A DNA stretch of 64,000 nt, taken from contig NZ_SOAY01000010.1 of assembly GCF_004364165.1 (NCBI RefSeq), positions 396,903-460,902 on the forward strand, given 5' to 3'. This DNA comes from Maribacter spongiicola. Lineage in GTDB: Bacteria > Bacteroidota > Bacteroidia > Flavobacteriales > Flavobacteriaceae. The notes below the pieces were generated by a model. That model worked only from the letters and a program-made list of their open reading frames with translations. It did not search any database and was not told where the DNA came from. How positions within the stretch are numbered: the first letter of the stretch is position 1; every line of letters begins with the position of its first letter. This document shows, piece by piece, positions 1-8,947 of this stretch. Made by a program: the position numbers and the translations under genes.

Positions 1-263
1 GTCTAGGCTATACGTTTAGTTCAGTAGATATAAATTATGATAACGGGGATCAATTTATTGTTGATGATACCAATACCGAAGGTGGTTTAAACTTGAATGT
101 GGGATTGTCTTATGATATATCTAAACGTTTTTTCGTTCAGGTGCAATACGATTATCTTACTATAAAATTCAAAGGAGAATCTGAAATTAATGGTCAAACA
201 AGTAATTATGACTTTAAAGAGAAAACAGGCTTCTTAAAAGCTGGTGTTGGATTCCGTTTTTAA
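1..263 (+). CDS. Outer-membrane beta-barrel protein, C-terminal fragment
   Basis: The reading frame enters from outside the window and ends at the TAA at 261-263, giving the last 86 residues. They alternate polar and hydrophobic residues in short strands (LNLNVGLSYDISKRFFVQVQY, then FLKAGVGFRF) and end in an aromatic residue, the usual last strand of a Bacteroidota outer-membrane barrel of the small OmpA/OmpX-like type. The ligand or role cannot be told from this fragment. The gene is followed by an inverted repeat at 304-332 that may end its transcript. Confidence 0.75.
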   Translation, partial: LGYTFSSVDINYDNGDQFIVDDTNTEGGLNLNVGLSYDISKRFFVQVQYDYLTIKFKGESEINGQTSNYDFKEKTGFLKAGVGFRF

Positions 264-303
264 CTTTTATTAAACATAGATTATCACAAAAGGATAATGT
301 ACT

Positions 304-337
304 ATACCCGATATGTTTTCATTATCGGGTATCTTTG
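304..337 (+). promoter_or_regulatory. Inverted repeat overlapping the sufS -7 box
   Basis: ATACCCGATA (304-313) and TATCGGGTAT (323-332) form a perfect 10-bp inverted repeat with a 9-nt loop. Its right arm overlaps a flavobacterial -7 box, TATCTTTG (330-337), 19 nt before the sufS ATG. No -33 TTG lies at normal spacing. The hairpin could be an operator for sufS, or the terminator of the upstream barrel gene, although there is no real T-run after it. Confidence 0.6.
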
Positions 338-355
338 TATATAAGAAGATTGACT

Positions 356-1570
356 ATGCTAGATATTAAAAAAATAAGAGAAGATTTTCCAATTCTTAAG
401 CGCCAGGTGAACGGTAAGCCATTAGCCTATTTAGACAATGCCGCTACTTCGCAAACTCCGCAACAGGTTATCGATGTCATTGTAGATTATTATCAAAACT
501 ACAATGCTAATATTCACCGTGGTGTACATACGCTTTCTCAAGAAGCGACCGATAAATACGAACAGGCAAGAATAAAGATTCAGAAGCATTTTAATGCCGC
601 AAAGCCTTATGAAATCATATTTACGTCAGGTACTACCCACAGTATCAATCTTGTAGCCAACGGATTCGCTTCTTTGATTAAAAAAGGAGATGAGGTTTTA
701 GTTTCTGCAATGGAGCATCATTCTAATATTGTGCCGTGGCAAATGTTATGTGAACGTACGGGTGCTGTTTTAAAAGTAATCCCTATGAATCTAGAAGGGG
801 AATTACGAATGGATGTTTATGAAGAACTTTTAAACGATAAGACAAAACTGGTTTTTTGTAACCATATTTCAAACGCGTTAGGTACTATTAATCCCGTAGA
901 TGAAATAATTAAAAAGGCGCATATAGTAGGTGCTGCAGTATTAATTGATGGCGCACAGGCTGCTCCACATTTAGTCGCAGATGTTCAAGCTTTAGATGTT
1001 GATTTTTATACCTGTTCTGCACATAAAATATGTGGACCAACAGGTGAAGGTATGTTATATGGTAAAGAAGAGTGGTTAAATAAATTGCCGCCTTACCAAG
1101 GTGGTGGTGAAATGATTGCAGAGGTTACTTTCGAGAAAACAACCTATGCCGATTTACCTCATAAATTTGAAGCTGGCACTCCTAATATTTGTGGTGGTAT
1201 CGCTTTCGGTGCTGCATTAGATTATATGAATTCCATTGGCTTTGATGATATTGCCAAATACGAGCATGAGTTACTAAAATATGCTACGGAGGAATTACAG
1301 AAGATAGAGGGACTCAAAATTTATGGTACGGCTAAAAACAAGACTTCTGTTATATCATTCAATATAGAAGGTATTCACCCCTATGATATAGGTAGTATTC
1401 TAGATAAGTTGGGTATTGCAGTACGTACTGGGCACCATTGTGCACAACCAATTATGGATTTCTATAAAATACCGGGTACCGTACGTGCTAGTTTTGCTTT
1501 CTATAATACCAAAGAAGAAGTAGATGTACTTGTTGCAGGTGTTTTGAAAGCGAATAGTATGTTGTTGTAA
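356..1570 (+). CDS. sufS: SufS-type cysteine desulfurase
   Basis: A 404-residue PLP enzyme that takes sulfur from cysteine for Fe-S cluster assembly in the cytoplasm. The PLP lysine is K224 in CSAHKICGPTG. The persulfide cysteine is C362 in RTGHHCAQP, and this RxGHHCA motif with full length marks class II SufS/CsdA rather than IscS. The frame could open at a TTG at 335, but that TTG is part of the -7 box, so the ATG at 356 is chosen. It is the first gene of a short SUF operon with sufE and a sufT-like gene; sufBCD is not in the window. Confidence 0.95.
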   Translation: MLDIKKIREDFPILKRQVNGKPLAYLDNAATSQTPQQVIDVIVDYYQNYNANIHRGVHTLSQEATDKYEQARIKIQKHFNAAKPYEIIFTSGTTHSINLVANGFASLIKKGDEVLVSAMEHHSNIVPWQMLCERTGAVLKVIPMNLEGELRMDVYEELLNDKTKLVFCNHISNALGTINPVDEIIKKAHIVGAAVLIDGAQAAPHLVADVQALDVDFYTCSAHKICGPTGEGMLYGKEEWLNKLPPYQGGGEMIAEVTFEKTTYADLPHKFEAGTPNICGGIAFGAALDYMNSIGFDDIAKYEHELLKYATEELQKIEGLKIYGTAKNKTSVISFNIEGIHPYDIGSILDKLGIAVRTGHHCAQPIMDFYKIPGTVRASFAFYNTKEEVDVLVAGVLKANSMLL

Positions 1571-1597
1571 TACAAAGTTTAACAGGTAATGTGAAGG

Positions 1598-1629
1598 TTT
1601 GAAATCCTTCAATTGTTATCGTATTTTTG
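1598..1629 (+). promoter_or_regulatory. Promoter before sufE
   Basis: TTTG (1598-1601), 20 nt, TATTTTTG (1622-1629) is a good match to the Bacteroidota sigma-A pattern (TTTG about 20 nt from TAnnTTTG). It lies 14 nt before the sufE ATG, so sufE and what follows can be transcribed apart from sufS. Confidence 0.7.
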
Positions 1630-1643
1630 CATAAAATAAAGCA

Positions 1644-2069
1644 ATGGAAATTAAAGAGATACAGGAAGAGATTATAGATGAATTTTCTATGTTCGATGAT
1701 TGGATGCAGCGCTATGAGTACATGATTGATCTTGGCAAATCACTTCCACTAATTAACGAAGAGTTTAAGACTGAAGATAACATTATTAAAGGTTGTCAAA
1801 GTAAAGTTTGGGTACATGCCGAATTAGAAGATAATAAATTGGTATTCACAGCAGATAGCGATGCTATTATTACTAAAGGCATTATTGCCATTCTAATACG
1901 TGCATTTAGCAACCAAAAACCACAAGATATTTTAGATGCCGATACGCAGTTTATTGATGAAATTGGTTTAAAAGAGCATTTGTCGCCTACAAGGGCAAAC
2001 GGTTTGGTAAGTATGATCAAACAACTAAAGTTATATGCAGTAGCGTATCAAACACAAATTGAAGACTAG
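1644..2069 (+). CDS. sufE: SufE sulfur-acceptor protein
   Basis: A 141-residue SufE-family protein. It accepts the persulfide sulfur from SufS and passes it to the SufBCD scaffold. The acceptor cysteine is in the family motif KGCQSKVWV (about residues 50-58), and the length matches SufE. It follows sufS by 73 bp, with its own promoter in the gap, and is 6 bp before the sufT-like gene. Confidence 0.94.
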   Translation: MEIKEIQEEIIDEFSMFDDWMQRYEYMIDLGKSLPLINEEFKTEDNIIKGCQSKVWVHAELEDNKLVFTADSDAIITKGIIAILIRAFSNQKPQDILDADTQFIDEIGLKEHLSPTRANGLVSMIKQLKLYAVAYQTQIED

Positions 2070-2075
2070 TAGATT

Positions 2076-2408
2076 ATGAGTGATGAAAATATAGCTGAAG
2101 ACAGCGCAGAGTTAGGGGAGAAAATCGTTAAGATTTTAAAGACCATTTATGATCCAGAAATTCCTGTAGATATCTATGAATTAGGATTGATATATGATGT
2201 TTTGGTGAATGAAGATAATGAAGTAAAAATATTAATGACACTTACATCACCTAACTGCCCTGTAGCGGAGAGTTTACCTGCAGAAGTAGAGGAGAAAGTA
2301 AAATCATTAGATGCTATTAAAGATGCCGAGGTTGAAATTACTTTTGATCCACCTTGGACACAAGATTTAATGAGCGAAGAAGCAAAATTAGAATTAGGAC
2401 TTCTTTAA
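2076..2408 (+). CDS. sufT: SufT-like MIP18/DUF59 Fe-S assembly protein
   Basis: A 110-residue single-domain DUF59 (MIP18) protein, a family that helps mature Fe-S proteins. Visible family features are YDPEIPVDIYELGLIYDV near the N-terminus and the conserved cysteine in TSPNCPVAESLP, followed by DPPWTQDLMSEEAK. It lies 6 bp after sufE and is clearly co-transcribed. The name sufT rests on family and context; PaaD-like use is unlikely here. Confidence 0.85.
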   Translation: MSDENIAEDSAELGEKIVKILKTIYDPEIPVDIYELGLIYDVLVNEDNEVKILMTLTSPNCPVAESLPAEVEEKVKSLDAIKDAEVEITFDPPWTQDLMSEEAKLELGLL

Positions 2409-2441
2409 TTAGATTGTTTCTTCAATTTAAAAGATGCCTTT

Positions 2442-2948
2442 ATGCAAGAAGAAATCGTAAATAAAGTTGCCCAGAGCAAACTCATTACTTTTAACCTAGA
2501 AGATTACTACCCGAAAGGTAATAGGGTAGTGCTAGATATCAAAGACTGGCTTTTTGAAGGATTTATCTTAAAGGAGAAAGATTTTAGAAGTTTTGTTGAA
2601 GCACATGATTGGTCTCAATACGAGGGCGCTTATGTTGCTATGCACTGTTCTACCGATGCTATTGTACCCGGTTGGGCATATTTACTATTAAGTGTAAAAC
2701 TTAGTGGTATCGCCAAAAAGGCAATTCAAGGTTCTTTAGTAGATTTGGAAACTAGTATCTATCAGTCCGTTATTGAAAATATCGATGTTTCTCAATATCA
2801 AGATAAGTTGATTATAGTAAAAGGGTGTAGTAAAAAACCTGTTCCGGCAAACGCTTATCTGTTTCTAGCAGAGCGTTTAAAGCCTGTGGCTAAGTCTATT
2901 ATGTATGGTGAGGCTTGCTCTTCTGTGCCATTATACAAAAGAAAATAA
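2442..2948 (+). CDS. DUF2480 family protein
   Basis: A 168-residue soluble protein of the DUF2480 family, found in Bacteroidota and often next to SUF genes. No catalytic role is established. Three cysteine-containing segments are visible: AMHCSTDAI, VKGCSKKPVPANAYL and GEACSSVPLYK. It has no signal peptide or membrane segment. It lies 33 bp after the sufT-like gene in the same operon, which suggests a part in Fe-S assembly or sulfur handling; that link is inference from context only. Confidence 0.8.
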   Translation: MQEEIVNKVAQSKLITFNLEDYYPKGNRVVLDIKDWLFEGFILKEKDFRSFVEAHDWSQYEGAYVAMHCSTDAIVPGWAYLLLSVKLSGIAKKAIQGSLVDLETSIYQSVIENIDVSQYQDKLIIVKGCSKKPVPANAYLFLAERLKPVAKSIMYGEACSSVPLYKRK

Positions 2949-2982
2949 CATATTCCTACTTAAAGATGTTGCGAAGTATTAT

Positions 2983-2990
2983 TACCTTTG
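2983..2990 (+). promoter_or_regulatory. -7 promoter box before the DUF3078 gene
   Basis: TACCTTTG matches TAnnTTTG and lies 30 nt before the ATG at 3021. A TTG at 2969-2971 is too close to be the -33 element, so the upstream half of this promoter is unclear. Confidence 0.55.
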
Positions 2991-3020
2991 CGCCACTATA
3001 AATTATAAACATTAATTATT

Positions 3021-3947
3021 ATGAAGAAAATTGTATTAACTCTGGCTCTTGCATTTGTTGCAACTGTTGGTTTTTCTCAGACAGAAGAAGAACTAAAAGG
3101 TCAATTAGGTGCAGCGAAAGATTCTATCGCAGCTATTCAAGGAAGAGCTGACGCTATTCAAGGTGCTATAGATGCATTGCCAGGATGGAAAAAAGGTGCA
3201 TTCGGTACTATTGGTGCAAACCTTAGTAGCTTTAATAACTGGTACGGTCAAGGTACTCCAGATTTATCTTCTGGTAACATTGGTGTAACTGTAAATGCTT
3301 TTGCAAATTTGAACGAAGAGAAATTCTTCTGGAGAAACTCTGGTAACATCAATTTAGGATGGGTAAAGTTTGATGATAAGAACGATGATACTGATGATGA
3401 CAGTTTCAAACAAGGTACTGATGTATTTAACATCACATCTCTTTACGGTAGAAAGCTTAGCGAAAAGTGGGCTATATCTGGTTTAGCAGAATATAGAACT
3501 ACAATATTGAACAACTTTAATGATCCGGGATACCTTGATTTAGGTGTTGGTGCTACTTGGACGCCTATCGCTGATTTAGTTGTTGTAATTCACCCATTAA
3601 ACTACAACTTTGTATTTAGTGATAACGACGCAGTGTTTGAATCTTCTTTAGGTGCTAAAATCGTTGCTGATTACACGAGACAAATTGGTGCGGTTAACTT
3701 CAAGTCTAACCTTTCTATGTTTCAAAGCTATAAAAGCGGAGACCTTTCTAACTTAACTTGGATCAACTCTTTTGGTTACACCTTATGGAACGGTATAGGT
3801 TTAGGTTTTGAATTCGGTTTACGTGATAATAAGCAAGAAGCTCTAAATTATGCAGTTGGTACATTGGGCGAAACCGCTACTACTTTTGATACGGTTGATA
3901 ACAAATTACAAACGTATTTCTTAGTTGGTCTTAACTACTCTTTATAG
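3021..3947 (+). CDS. DUF3078 domain-containing secreted/outer-membrane protein
   Basis: A 308-residue protein with a clear signal peptide (MKKIVLTLALAFVATVGFSQ, cut near residue 20) and then a short coiled-coil-like stretch (about residues 21-52). The rest alternates beta strands such as GTIGANLSSFNNWYGQG and LGFEFGLRDNK and ends with YFLVGLNYSL, a typical outer-membrane barrel ending. This fits DUF3078, common in Bacteroidota and probably an outer-membrane barrel of unknown substrate. It stands alone, with its own promoter and the terminator at 3981-4010. Confidence 0.85.
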   Translation: MKKIVLTLALAFVATVGFSQTEEELKGQLGAAKDSIAAIQGRADAIQGAIDALPGWKKGAFGTIGANLSSFNNWYGQGTPDLSSGNIGVTVNAFANLNEEKFFWRNSGNINLGWVKFDDKNDDTDDDSFKQGTDVFNITSLYGRKLSEKWAISGLAEYRTTILNNFNDPGYLDLGVGATWTPIADLVVVIHPLNYNFVFSDNDAVFESSLGAKIVADYTRQIGAVNFKSNLSMFQSYKSGDLSNLTWINSFGYTLWNGIGLGFEFGLRDNKQEALNYAVGTLGETATTFDTVDNKLQTYFLVGLNYSL

Positions 3948-3980
3948 TCTTAGATAGTATTTTAGAAAATAGTGTATAAT

Positions 3981-4010
3981 AAAAAAGCCCTCTATATAGA
4001 GGGCTTTTTT
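3981..4010. terminator. Perfect 30-bp palindromic, bidirectional terminator
   Basis: AAAAAAGCCCTCTAT followed directly by ATAGAGGGCTTTTTT is a perfect 30-bp palindrome. It gives a GC-rich stem with T-runs on both strands. It lies 33 bp after the DUF3078 gene and can also stop minus-strand transcription arriving from hflX. The 218 bp between it and hflX hold nothing else that I recognise. Confidence 0.92.
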
Positions 4011-4228
4011 CGGTTAAGTAATTATCGTAAAATTTGGGATTTTACTTTTTAGTTTTCAAAAGTTAAATATCGATTTGGGGTCAAGACTTATCTTAAGTAC
4101 ACTGTAAAATTAACTCATATGGTCTTGTTGCAAACAATTTATGTTGTGAACTGATCTCATAATGTGGTGAGATTTACCATCGGTTTAATTTCATCGATGA
4201 ACTACATCATTTCGTTTATAATTGACAT

Positions 4229-5440
4229 TTAATACTCGTCTAAATGTTCCGGATAAAGGAAATTGTTATATGGAAAACGAGTAATATGGATGTCTCTAAC
4301 CTCATCATAAACACGTTTTCTAAATTCATCTAGATTTTCTTTGTTCAAAGCTGATATAAAAATGGCACGGTCGCCCACTTTTTCCATCCAAGTTTGTTTC
4401 CAATCATTAATGGTAAAATGTCTTCCGGTACGTTCTGTAATTAAATCATCATCGTCAATGGTTTCGTGCTCGTACTGGTCAATTTTATTGAAGACCATTA
4501 TAATTTTCTTGTCTGAACTTTTGATTTCAGATAATATCTGATTTACAGATTCTATATGCTCTTCAAACTGCGGGTGAGAGATGTCTACTATATGTAATAG
4601 TAAATCTGCCTCGCGAACCTCGTCTAAAGTACTTTTAAAGCTTTCTACTAACTGTGTTGGCAGTTTTCTAATAAACCCTACTGTATCGCTTAAGAGAAAA
4701 GGTAGGTTTCCTATAACAACCTTTCTAACTGTGGTGTCTAGGGTAGCGAACAGCTTGTTCTCCGCAAATACTTCGCTCTTACTAATAACATTCATTAAAG
4801 TAGACTTACCAACATTAGTATAGCCAACTAAAGCAACACGCACCAAAGCACCGCGGTTACCTCTTTGGGTTTCCATTTGGCGGTCTATTTTGAGAAGCTT
4901 CTTTTTTAATAAGGTAATACGGTCACGTACAATACGTCTATCCGTTTCAATTTCTGTTTCTCCAGGTCCGCGCATACCAATACCCCCTTTTTGGCGCTCA
5001 AGGTGCGTCCATAATCCGGTTAGTCTTGGTAACAGGTATTCATATTGTGCAAGTTCTACCTGTGTTCTCGCATAACTTGTTTGTGCACGCTGCGCAAAAA
5101 TGTCTAAGATCAAACTGGTACGATCAATAATCTTACAACGTAATTGTTTTTCAATATTACGTTGTTGACCTGGTGTTAGCTCATCATCAAAAATTACCGA
5201 GCCAATTTCGTTCTCTTCAACATATTTTTCTATTTCTTCCATTTTTCCGGTACCTATTAAGGTCTTCGGATTAGGGATATCCATACGTTGCGTAAAACGT
5301 TTGAAAACTTCACCGCCGGCAGTATAGGTAAGAAACTCTAGTTCATCTAGGTATTCCTTTACCTTTTCTTCATTTTGGTCTTTATTGATGATACCAATAA
5401 GAACCGCTTTTTCATAATCTATACTCTTCTTTTCTATCAT
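4229..5440 (-). CDS. hflX: Ribosome-associated GTPase HflX
   Basis: A 403-residue GTPase that binds the 50S subunit and splits or rescues stalled ribosomes. The N-terminal HflX domain carries the signature GGIGMRGPGETEIETDRR (about residues 152-169), followed by a coiled-coil linker. The G domain shows G1 GYTNVGKST (206-214), G3 DTVGFIRKLP and G4 FNKID. The length matches the short HflX form of Bacteroidota. It is a lone gene on the minus strand, divergent from the endonuclease gene at 5605; no clear -7 box was seen in the 164-bp gap. Confidence 0.96.
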   Translation of the reverse strand: MIEKKSIDYEKAVLIGIINKDQNEEKVKEYLDELEFLTYTAGGEVFKRFTQRMDIPNPKTLIGTGKMEEIEKYVEENEIGSVIFDDELTPGQQRNIEKQLRCKIIDRTSLILDIFAQRAQTSYARTQVELAQYEYLLPRLTGLWTHLERQKGGIGMRGPGETEIETDRRIVRDRITLLKKKLLKIDRQMETQRGNRGALVRVALVGYTNVGKSTLMNVISKSEVFAENKLFATLDTTVRKVVIGNLPFLLSDTVGFIRKLPTQLVESFKSTLDEVREADLLLHIVDISHPQFEEHIESVNQILSEIKSSDKKIIMVFNKIDQYEHETIDDDDLITERTGRHFTINDWKQTWMEKVGDRAIFISALNKENLDEFRKRVYDEVRDIHITRFPYNNFLYPEHLDEY

Positions 5441-5604
5441 AAAATTCCGTAAAGTGTAAAATTAAGCATTTACCGATAAGCTATTTCGTATTTTTATTGA
5501 CTCGATAATCTAGATTTTGTGCTCTGAGCCTTTCCGATGAATTTTAAATTAATTTTCCTCGAATGTCTCTTTGCTTTTCTAGAGTTATCTCCTTAAAATA
5601 ATAC

Positions 5605-6582
5605 ATGCGATTTCCATTCTTTAAGAAAAAGACAAAAAAACAGCGTTACACGATTGCGTTCTACAATTTAGAGAATCTATTTGATCCAGAGCGTAATTCT
5701 AAGATTCTAGACAAAGATTATACACCTGATGGTGCAAAAAAGTGGACTGTAGAGCGCTATCAGCGTAAATTAGAGAAACTCTCAAAGACGATAGTTAAGA
5801 TAGGTGCAGCAGACCACCCTTATCCACCTGCATTAATAGGGGTTGCCGAAGCTGAGAATAATAGTGTTTTTAAAGCCTTGTTGGATACCGATGCTATGGA
5901 CGATTTGGATTATGGATTTATTCATTACGATTCGCCCGATGAGCGAGGTATTGATACGGGTCTTATTTACCGAAAACGTTTTTTTAAGGTTTTATATTCA
6001 GAACCATTGACCTTATTGGTCGATAATGCCGGCGGAGTTAGAGATACAACCAGAGATATACTATATGTAAAGGGTGAACTTAATAAAGAGTTGGTACATG
6101 TGTTTGTAAATCATTGGCCATCTAGAAGAGATGGTGGGGTAGAAACGGAATACAAACGGATTATTGCTGCAAATGAAATCGTTGAAAAAATTGAAATTAT
6201 AAAGAAAACCGAACTAGAGCCCAATATTATAGTTATGGGCGATTTTAATGATGATCCGTCTTCAATTAGTCTTCAAACGATGACAGAAGGGGCCGGTCTA
6301 TTTAATCCTTTTGAGAAGATTCATATACCTAATAGTAAAGGGTCATCTGTTTATGGTAACAAATGGAATATGTTCGACCAAATTTTGATCTCGAATTCTT
6401 TTTTTAAATTTCAAAAGAATACCCACAGTTTTGATACTGCCGCCATCTATGATCATCAATCTTTAAGAGAAAAAGAAGGTAAATATAAAGGTACGCCCTA
6501 CAGAACCTTTGTGTCTGATCGGTATATGGGTGGTTATAGCGACCATTTTCCTGTTTACGCAGTTTTTACTTTTAATTCTTAA
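5605..6582 (+). CDS. Endonuclease/exonuclease/phosphatase family protein
   Basis: A 325-residue member of the Mg-dependent DNase I-like superfamily. Family motifs appear in order: FYNLENLFD (N-terminal strand with the Asn), GVAEAEN (metal-binding Glu), VFVNHWPSRRDGG (catalytic His), VMGDFNDDPSS (Asp/Asn pair) and YSDHFPVYAVF (the C-terminal SDH triad). No signal peptide is apparent; the N-terminus is basic (FFKKKTKKQR). The substrate could be nucleic acid or a phosphoester and cannot be told from sequence. Confidence 0.88.
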   Translation: MRFPFFKKKTKKQRYTIAFYNLENLFDPERNSKILDKDYTPDGAKKWTVERYQRKLEKLSKTIVKIGAADHPYPPALIGVAEAENNSVFKALLDTDAMDDLDYGFIHYDSPDERGIDTGLIYRKRFFKVLYSEPLTLLVDNAGGVRDTTRDILYVKGELNKELVHVFVNHWPSRRDGGVETEYKRIIAANEIVEKIEIIKKTELEPNIIVMGDFNDDPSSISLQTMTEGAGLFNPFEKIHIPNSKGSSVYGNKWNMFDQILISNSFFKFQKNTHSFDTAAIYDHQSLREKEGKYKGTPYRTFVSDRYMGGYSDHFPVYAVFTFNS

Positions 6583-6660
6583 AGCACAATTAATCGAAGG
6601 AAAAATCTTACACATCATAAATTGACGTTTTCACAACAGGTTGAACACAATGTTCGTGCA

Positions 6661-6715
6661 ATTCATCGAATAAAACTTGTCATTCACCGAACACAGGAAT
6701 AGGTTTATATATTTG
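6661..6715 (+). promoter_or_regulatory. Promoter with LytTR-like direct repeats
   Basis: A -7 box TATATTTG is at 6708-6715, 27 nt before the ATG, but no TTG -33 element precedes it. In that position are two direct repeats, ATTCATCGAA (6661-6670) and ATTCACCGAA (6682-6691), with start points exactly 21 bp apart. Paired direct repeats two helical turns apart just upstream of a promoter are how LytTR-type activators bind. An activator-dependent promoter is inferred. Confidence 0.5.
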
Positions 6716-6742
6716 TAGTCCAAATCTTACAATTTTAAACCT

Positions 6743-8944
6743 ATGTTGACTACCTACAATTCAACTTACCGTACAAGTAGTATTTTAATACTGCTATTTT
6801 TTGTGTTTTCGTCAATACATATTGCTTCTGCACAAAATTCTCAACAACGATTAAAAATTGCTGAAAACAATAAGAGAACCGAATTGGCAAATTTCAAATC
6901 TAATTTGGTTTCTGAGTATGCTCTTGAAAGAACTCATCTTAAAGAGGTAGCAAAAATGAACAATTGGAAAATAAAGGAAACTTTAGCGAACGGTAAAAAA
7001 ATAGAATTGCAAGGTATAGGGGTAGATGGTAGTCCTTTATATTATGAAACGTATTCTGATGAAGCTGGTATGGTTTCTAGAGCAAGTACATTGAACACAG
7101 ATGGTTTACTGGGACTGAATTTAGATGGTGACGGAATGAATGTTGGTGTGTGGGATGCTGGTGTTGCCTTAGAGAACCATATTGAATATGCATCTAGGGT
7201 TACTATTGCTGATGGTAATGCTGAGGTTGATGCACACGCAACTAGAGTTTCTGGAAGTATAATTTCAACGGGAATTAAAAAAGACGCTAGAGGTGTGGCT
7301 AATATGGCCAATGTAATATCTCATGATTGGACTAGAGATAAAATTGAAGTAACCGAAGCTGCTGCTGACGGACTCCTAATTTCTAACCACTCTTACGGTA
7401 TTAAAGCTGATCGTGTGCCAGACTGGTATTTTGGCGCTTATACTAAAGTTTCTCAAGATTGGGATAAAATCATGTACAACGCTCCTTATTATTTAATGGT
7501 AACCGCTGCAGGTAATGCACAAAAGAGCAGAGATAACGAAACACCTTCTTATGGTAAAACAGCAGATGGTTTTGATGTTCTGTTAGGTTTTACCATTTCT
7601 AAAAACAATATTACCGTTGCAGCTGCCAATTCTAAGATTGACGGAAACGGAAATTTAAAAAGTGCAGATGTTTCTGCATATAGTAGCTTTGGTCCTGTTG
7701 ATGATGGTAGAATTAAGCCAGACCTTGCCGGTAACGGTAGTGCTGTTTTGTCAACTGATGCAATTAGTAATACTAGCTACAACACTTCTTCTGGTACCTC
7801 AATGGCGACACCAGGTGTTACCGGGTCTTTATTATTGTTACAACAGTATAACAAAGAATTATATGGTGAGTATATGAAAGCTGCGACCTTAAAAGGGTTG
7901 GCATTACATACTGCCGATGATATTGATACAGAAGGTCCTGATTATAAAATGGGCTGGGGCGTTATGAATGCGAAAAAAGCGGCCGAGGTTTTAAATAATA
8001 AAGATTTCTCTAGCCACATTGCCGAAGAGACTTTAGAAAACGGAAATTCATTTTCATTTGATGTAACTGCAGAAGGTAACGAAACATTGATTGCTTCAAT
8101 TTCTTGGACAGATGTACAATCTAGTTTTATTAATTCAGGTCAGTTAAATAATACTACTGCCGCTTTGGTAAATGATCTTGATATCAGAATTACTAAAAAT
8201 GGACAAACATTTTTACCTTGGAAATTGAATCCTGCTCAGGCAGCTAGCCCAGCAACTAAAGGAGATAATTTAGTGGATCCTTTTGAAAGAGTTGAAATAC
8301 CTAATGCAAATGGTACCTATACTATTACCGTTACCCATAAAGGTGAACTTGTAAATGCTATGCAAGATTTTTCATTGATCGTTTCAGGTGTTGCTATGAC
8401 GACATGTTCTATAAATGCCCCAGAAGTTCATCTTGATGAAGCTGAAATGTCTACTGTAAAATTAGCTTGGAATGCTTCGGAAGATGCACTTTATGAAATT
8501 CAGTATAAAGAAGTTCACCAACAAGAATGGACTACAGAGTATATTTCTGTAAATAACTTCAGCTGGAAGGGATTGTTGATCGATACTACCTATTCTTTTA
8601 GATTAAGAACATTCTGCTCACAGAACATCGCTTCTGAATTTAGTGAAGTAGCAACGTTTACTTTTAGCGGTGAAGATACCGAGTTAGAAACTTTACATGC
8701 GTTAAGTGCAGATTCTGATATACCGTTTAGCGTTTACCCTAACCCTGCAGTAGATGAAATTCAATTGAGTGTAAAAACGTCTGATACTGCTACGTATAGA
8801 ATAATGAGTACAGGTGGTGTAGCATTGAAAATGGATAAAGCATCAGATGCTAGAATCAATGTTTCAGACCTACCTTCAGGTTTGTATATATTACAAATTC
8901 AAGATTGGAATATCAACAAAAGCACGAAATTCTATAAGTATTAG
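6743..8944 (+). CDS. Secreted S8 (subtilisin-like) serine peptidase with T9SS tail
   Basis: A 733-residue protein with a signal peptide ending near residue 30 (SIHIASAQ). The subtilisin triad is visible: D138 in VGVWDAG, H165 in DAHATRVSG and S353 in SSGTSMATPG, with the oxyanion Asn at N258 (TAAGN). A jelly-roll-like segment follows the catalytic domain, then a fibronectin III-like domain (about 555-640). The last 75 residues (VYPNPAVDEIQL to STKFYKY) form a T9SS type A sorting domain. It is probably exported and anchored or released as a general protease. Promoter at 6661-6715. It converges with the DUF3124 gene, 3 bp away. Confidence 0.93.
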   Translation: MLTTYNSTYRTSSILILLFFVFSSIHIASAQNSQQRLKIAENNKRTELANFKSNLVSEYALERTHLKEVAKMNNWKIKETLANGKKIELQGIGVDGSPLYYETYSDEAGMVSRASTLNTDGLLGLNLDGDGMNVGVWDAGVALENHIEYASRVTIADGNAEVDAHATRVSGSIISTGIKKDARGVANMANVISHDWTRDKIEVTEAAADGLLISNHSYGIKADRVPDWYFGAYTKVSQDWDKIMYNAPYYLMVTAAGNAQKSRDNETPSYGKTADGFDVLLGFTISKNNITVAAANSKIDGNGNLKSADVSAYSSFGPVDDGRIKPDLAGNGSAVLSTDAISNTSYNTSSGTSMATPGVTGSLLLLQQYNKELYGEYMKAATLKGLALHTADDIDTEGPDYKMGWGVMNAKKAAEVLNNKDFSSHIAEETLENGNSFSFDVTAEGNETLIASISWTDVQSSFINSGQLNNTTAALVNDLDIRITKNGQTFLPWKLNPAQAASPATKGDNLVDPFERVEIPNANGTYTITVTHKGELVNAMQDFSLIVSGVAMTTCSINAPEVHLDEAEMSTVKLAWNASEDALYEIQYKEVHQQEWTTEYISVNNFSWKGLLIDTTYSFRLRTFCSQNIASEFSEVATFTFSGEDTELETLHALSADSDIPFSVYPNPAVDEIQLSVKTSDTATYRIMSTGGVALKMDKASDARINVSDLPSGLYILQIQDWNINKSTKFYKY

Positions 8945-8947
8945 AAA

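Noticed and set aside
1400..1612. 70-codon minus-strand frame over the end of sufS
   Set aside because: It is a shadow of the sufS reading frame, with no independent features.
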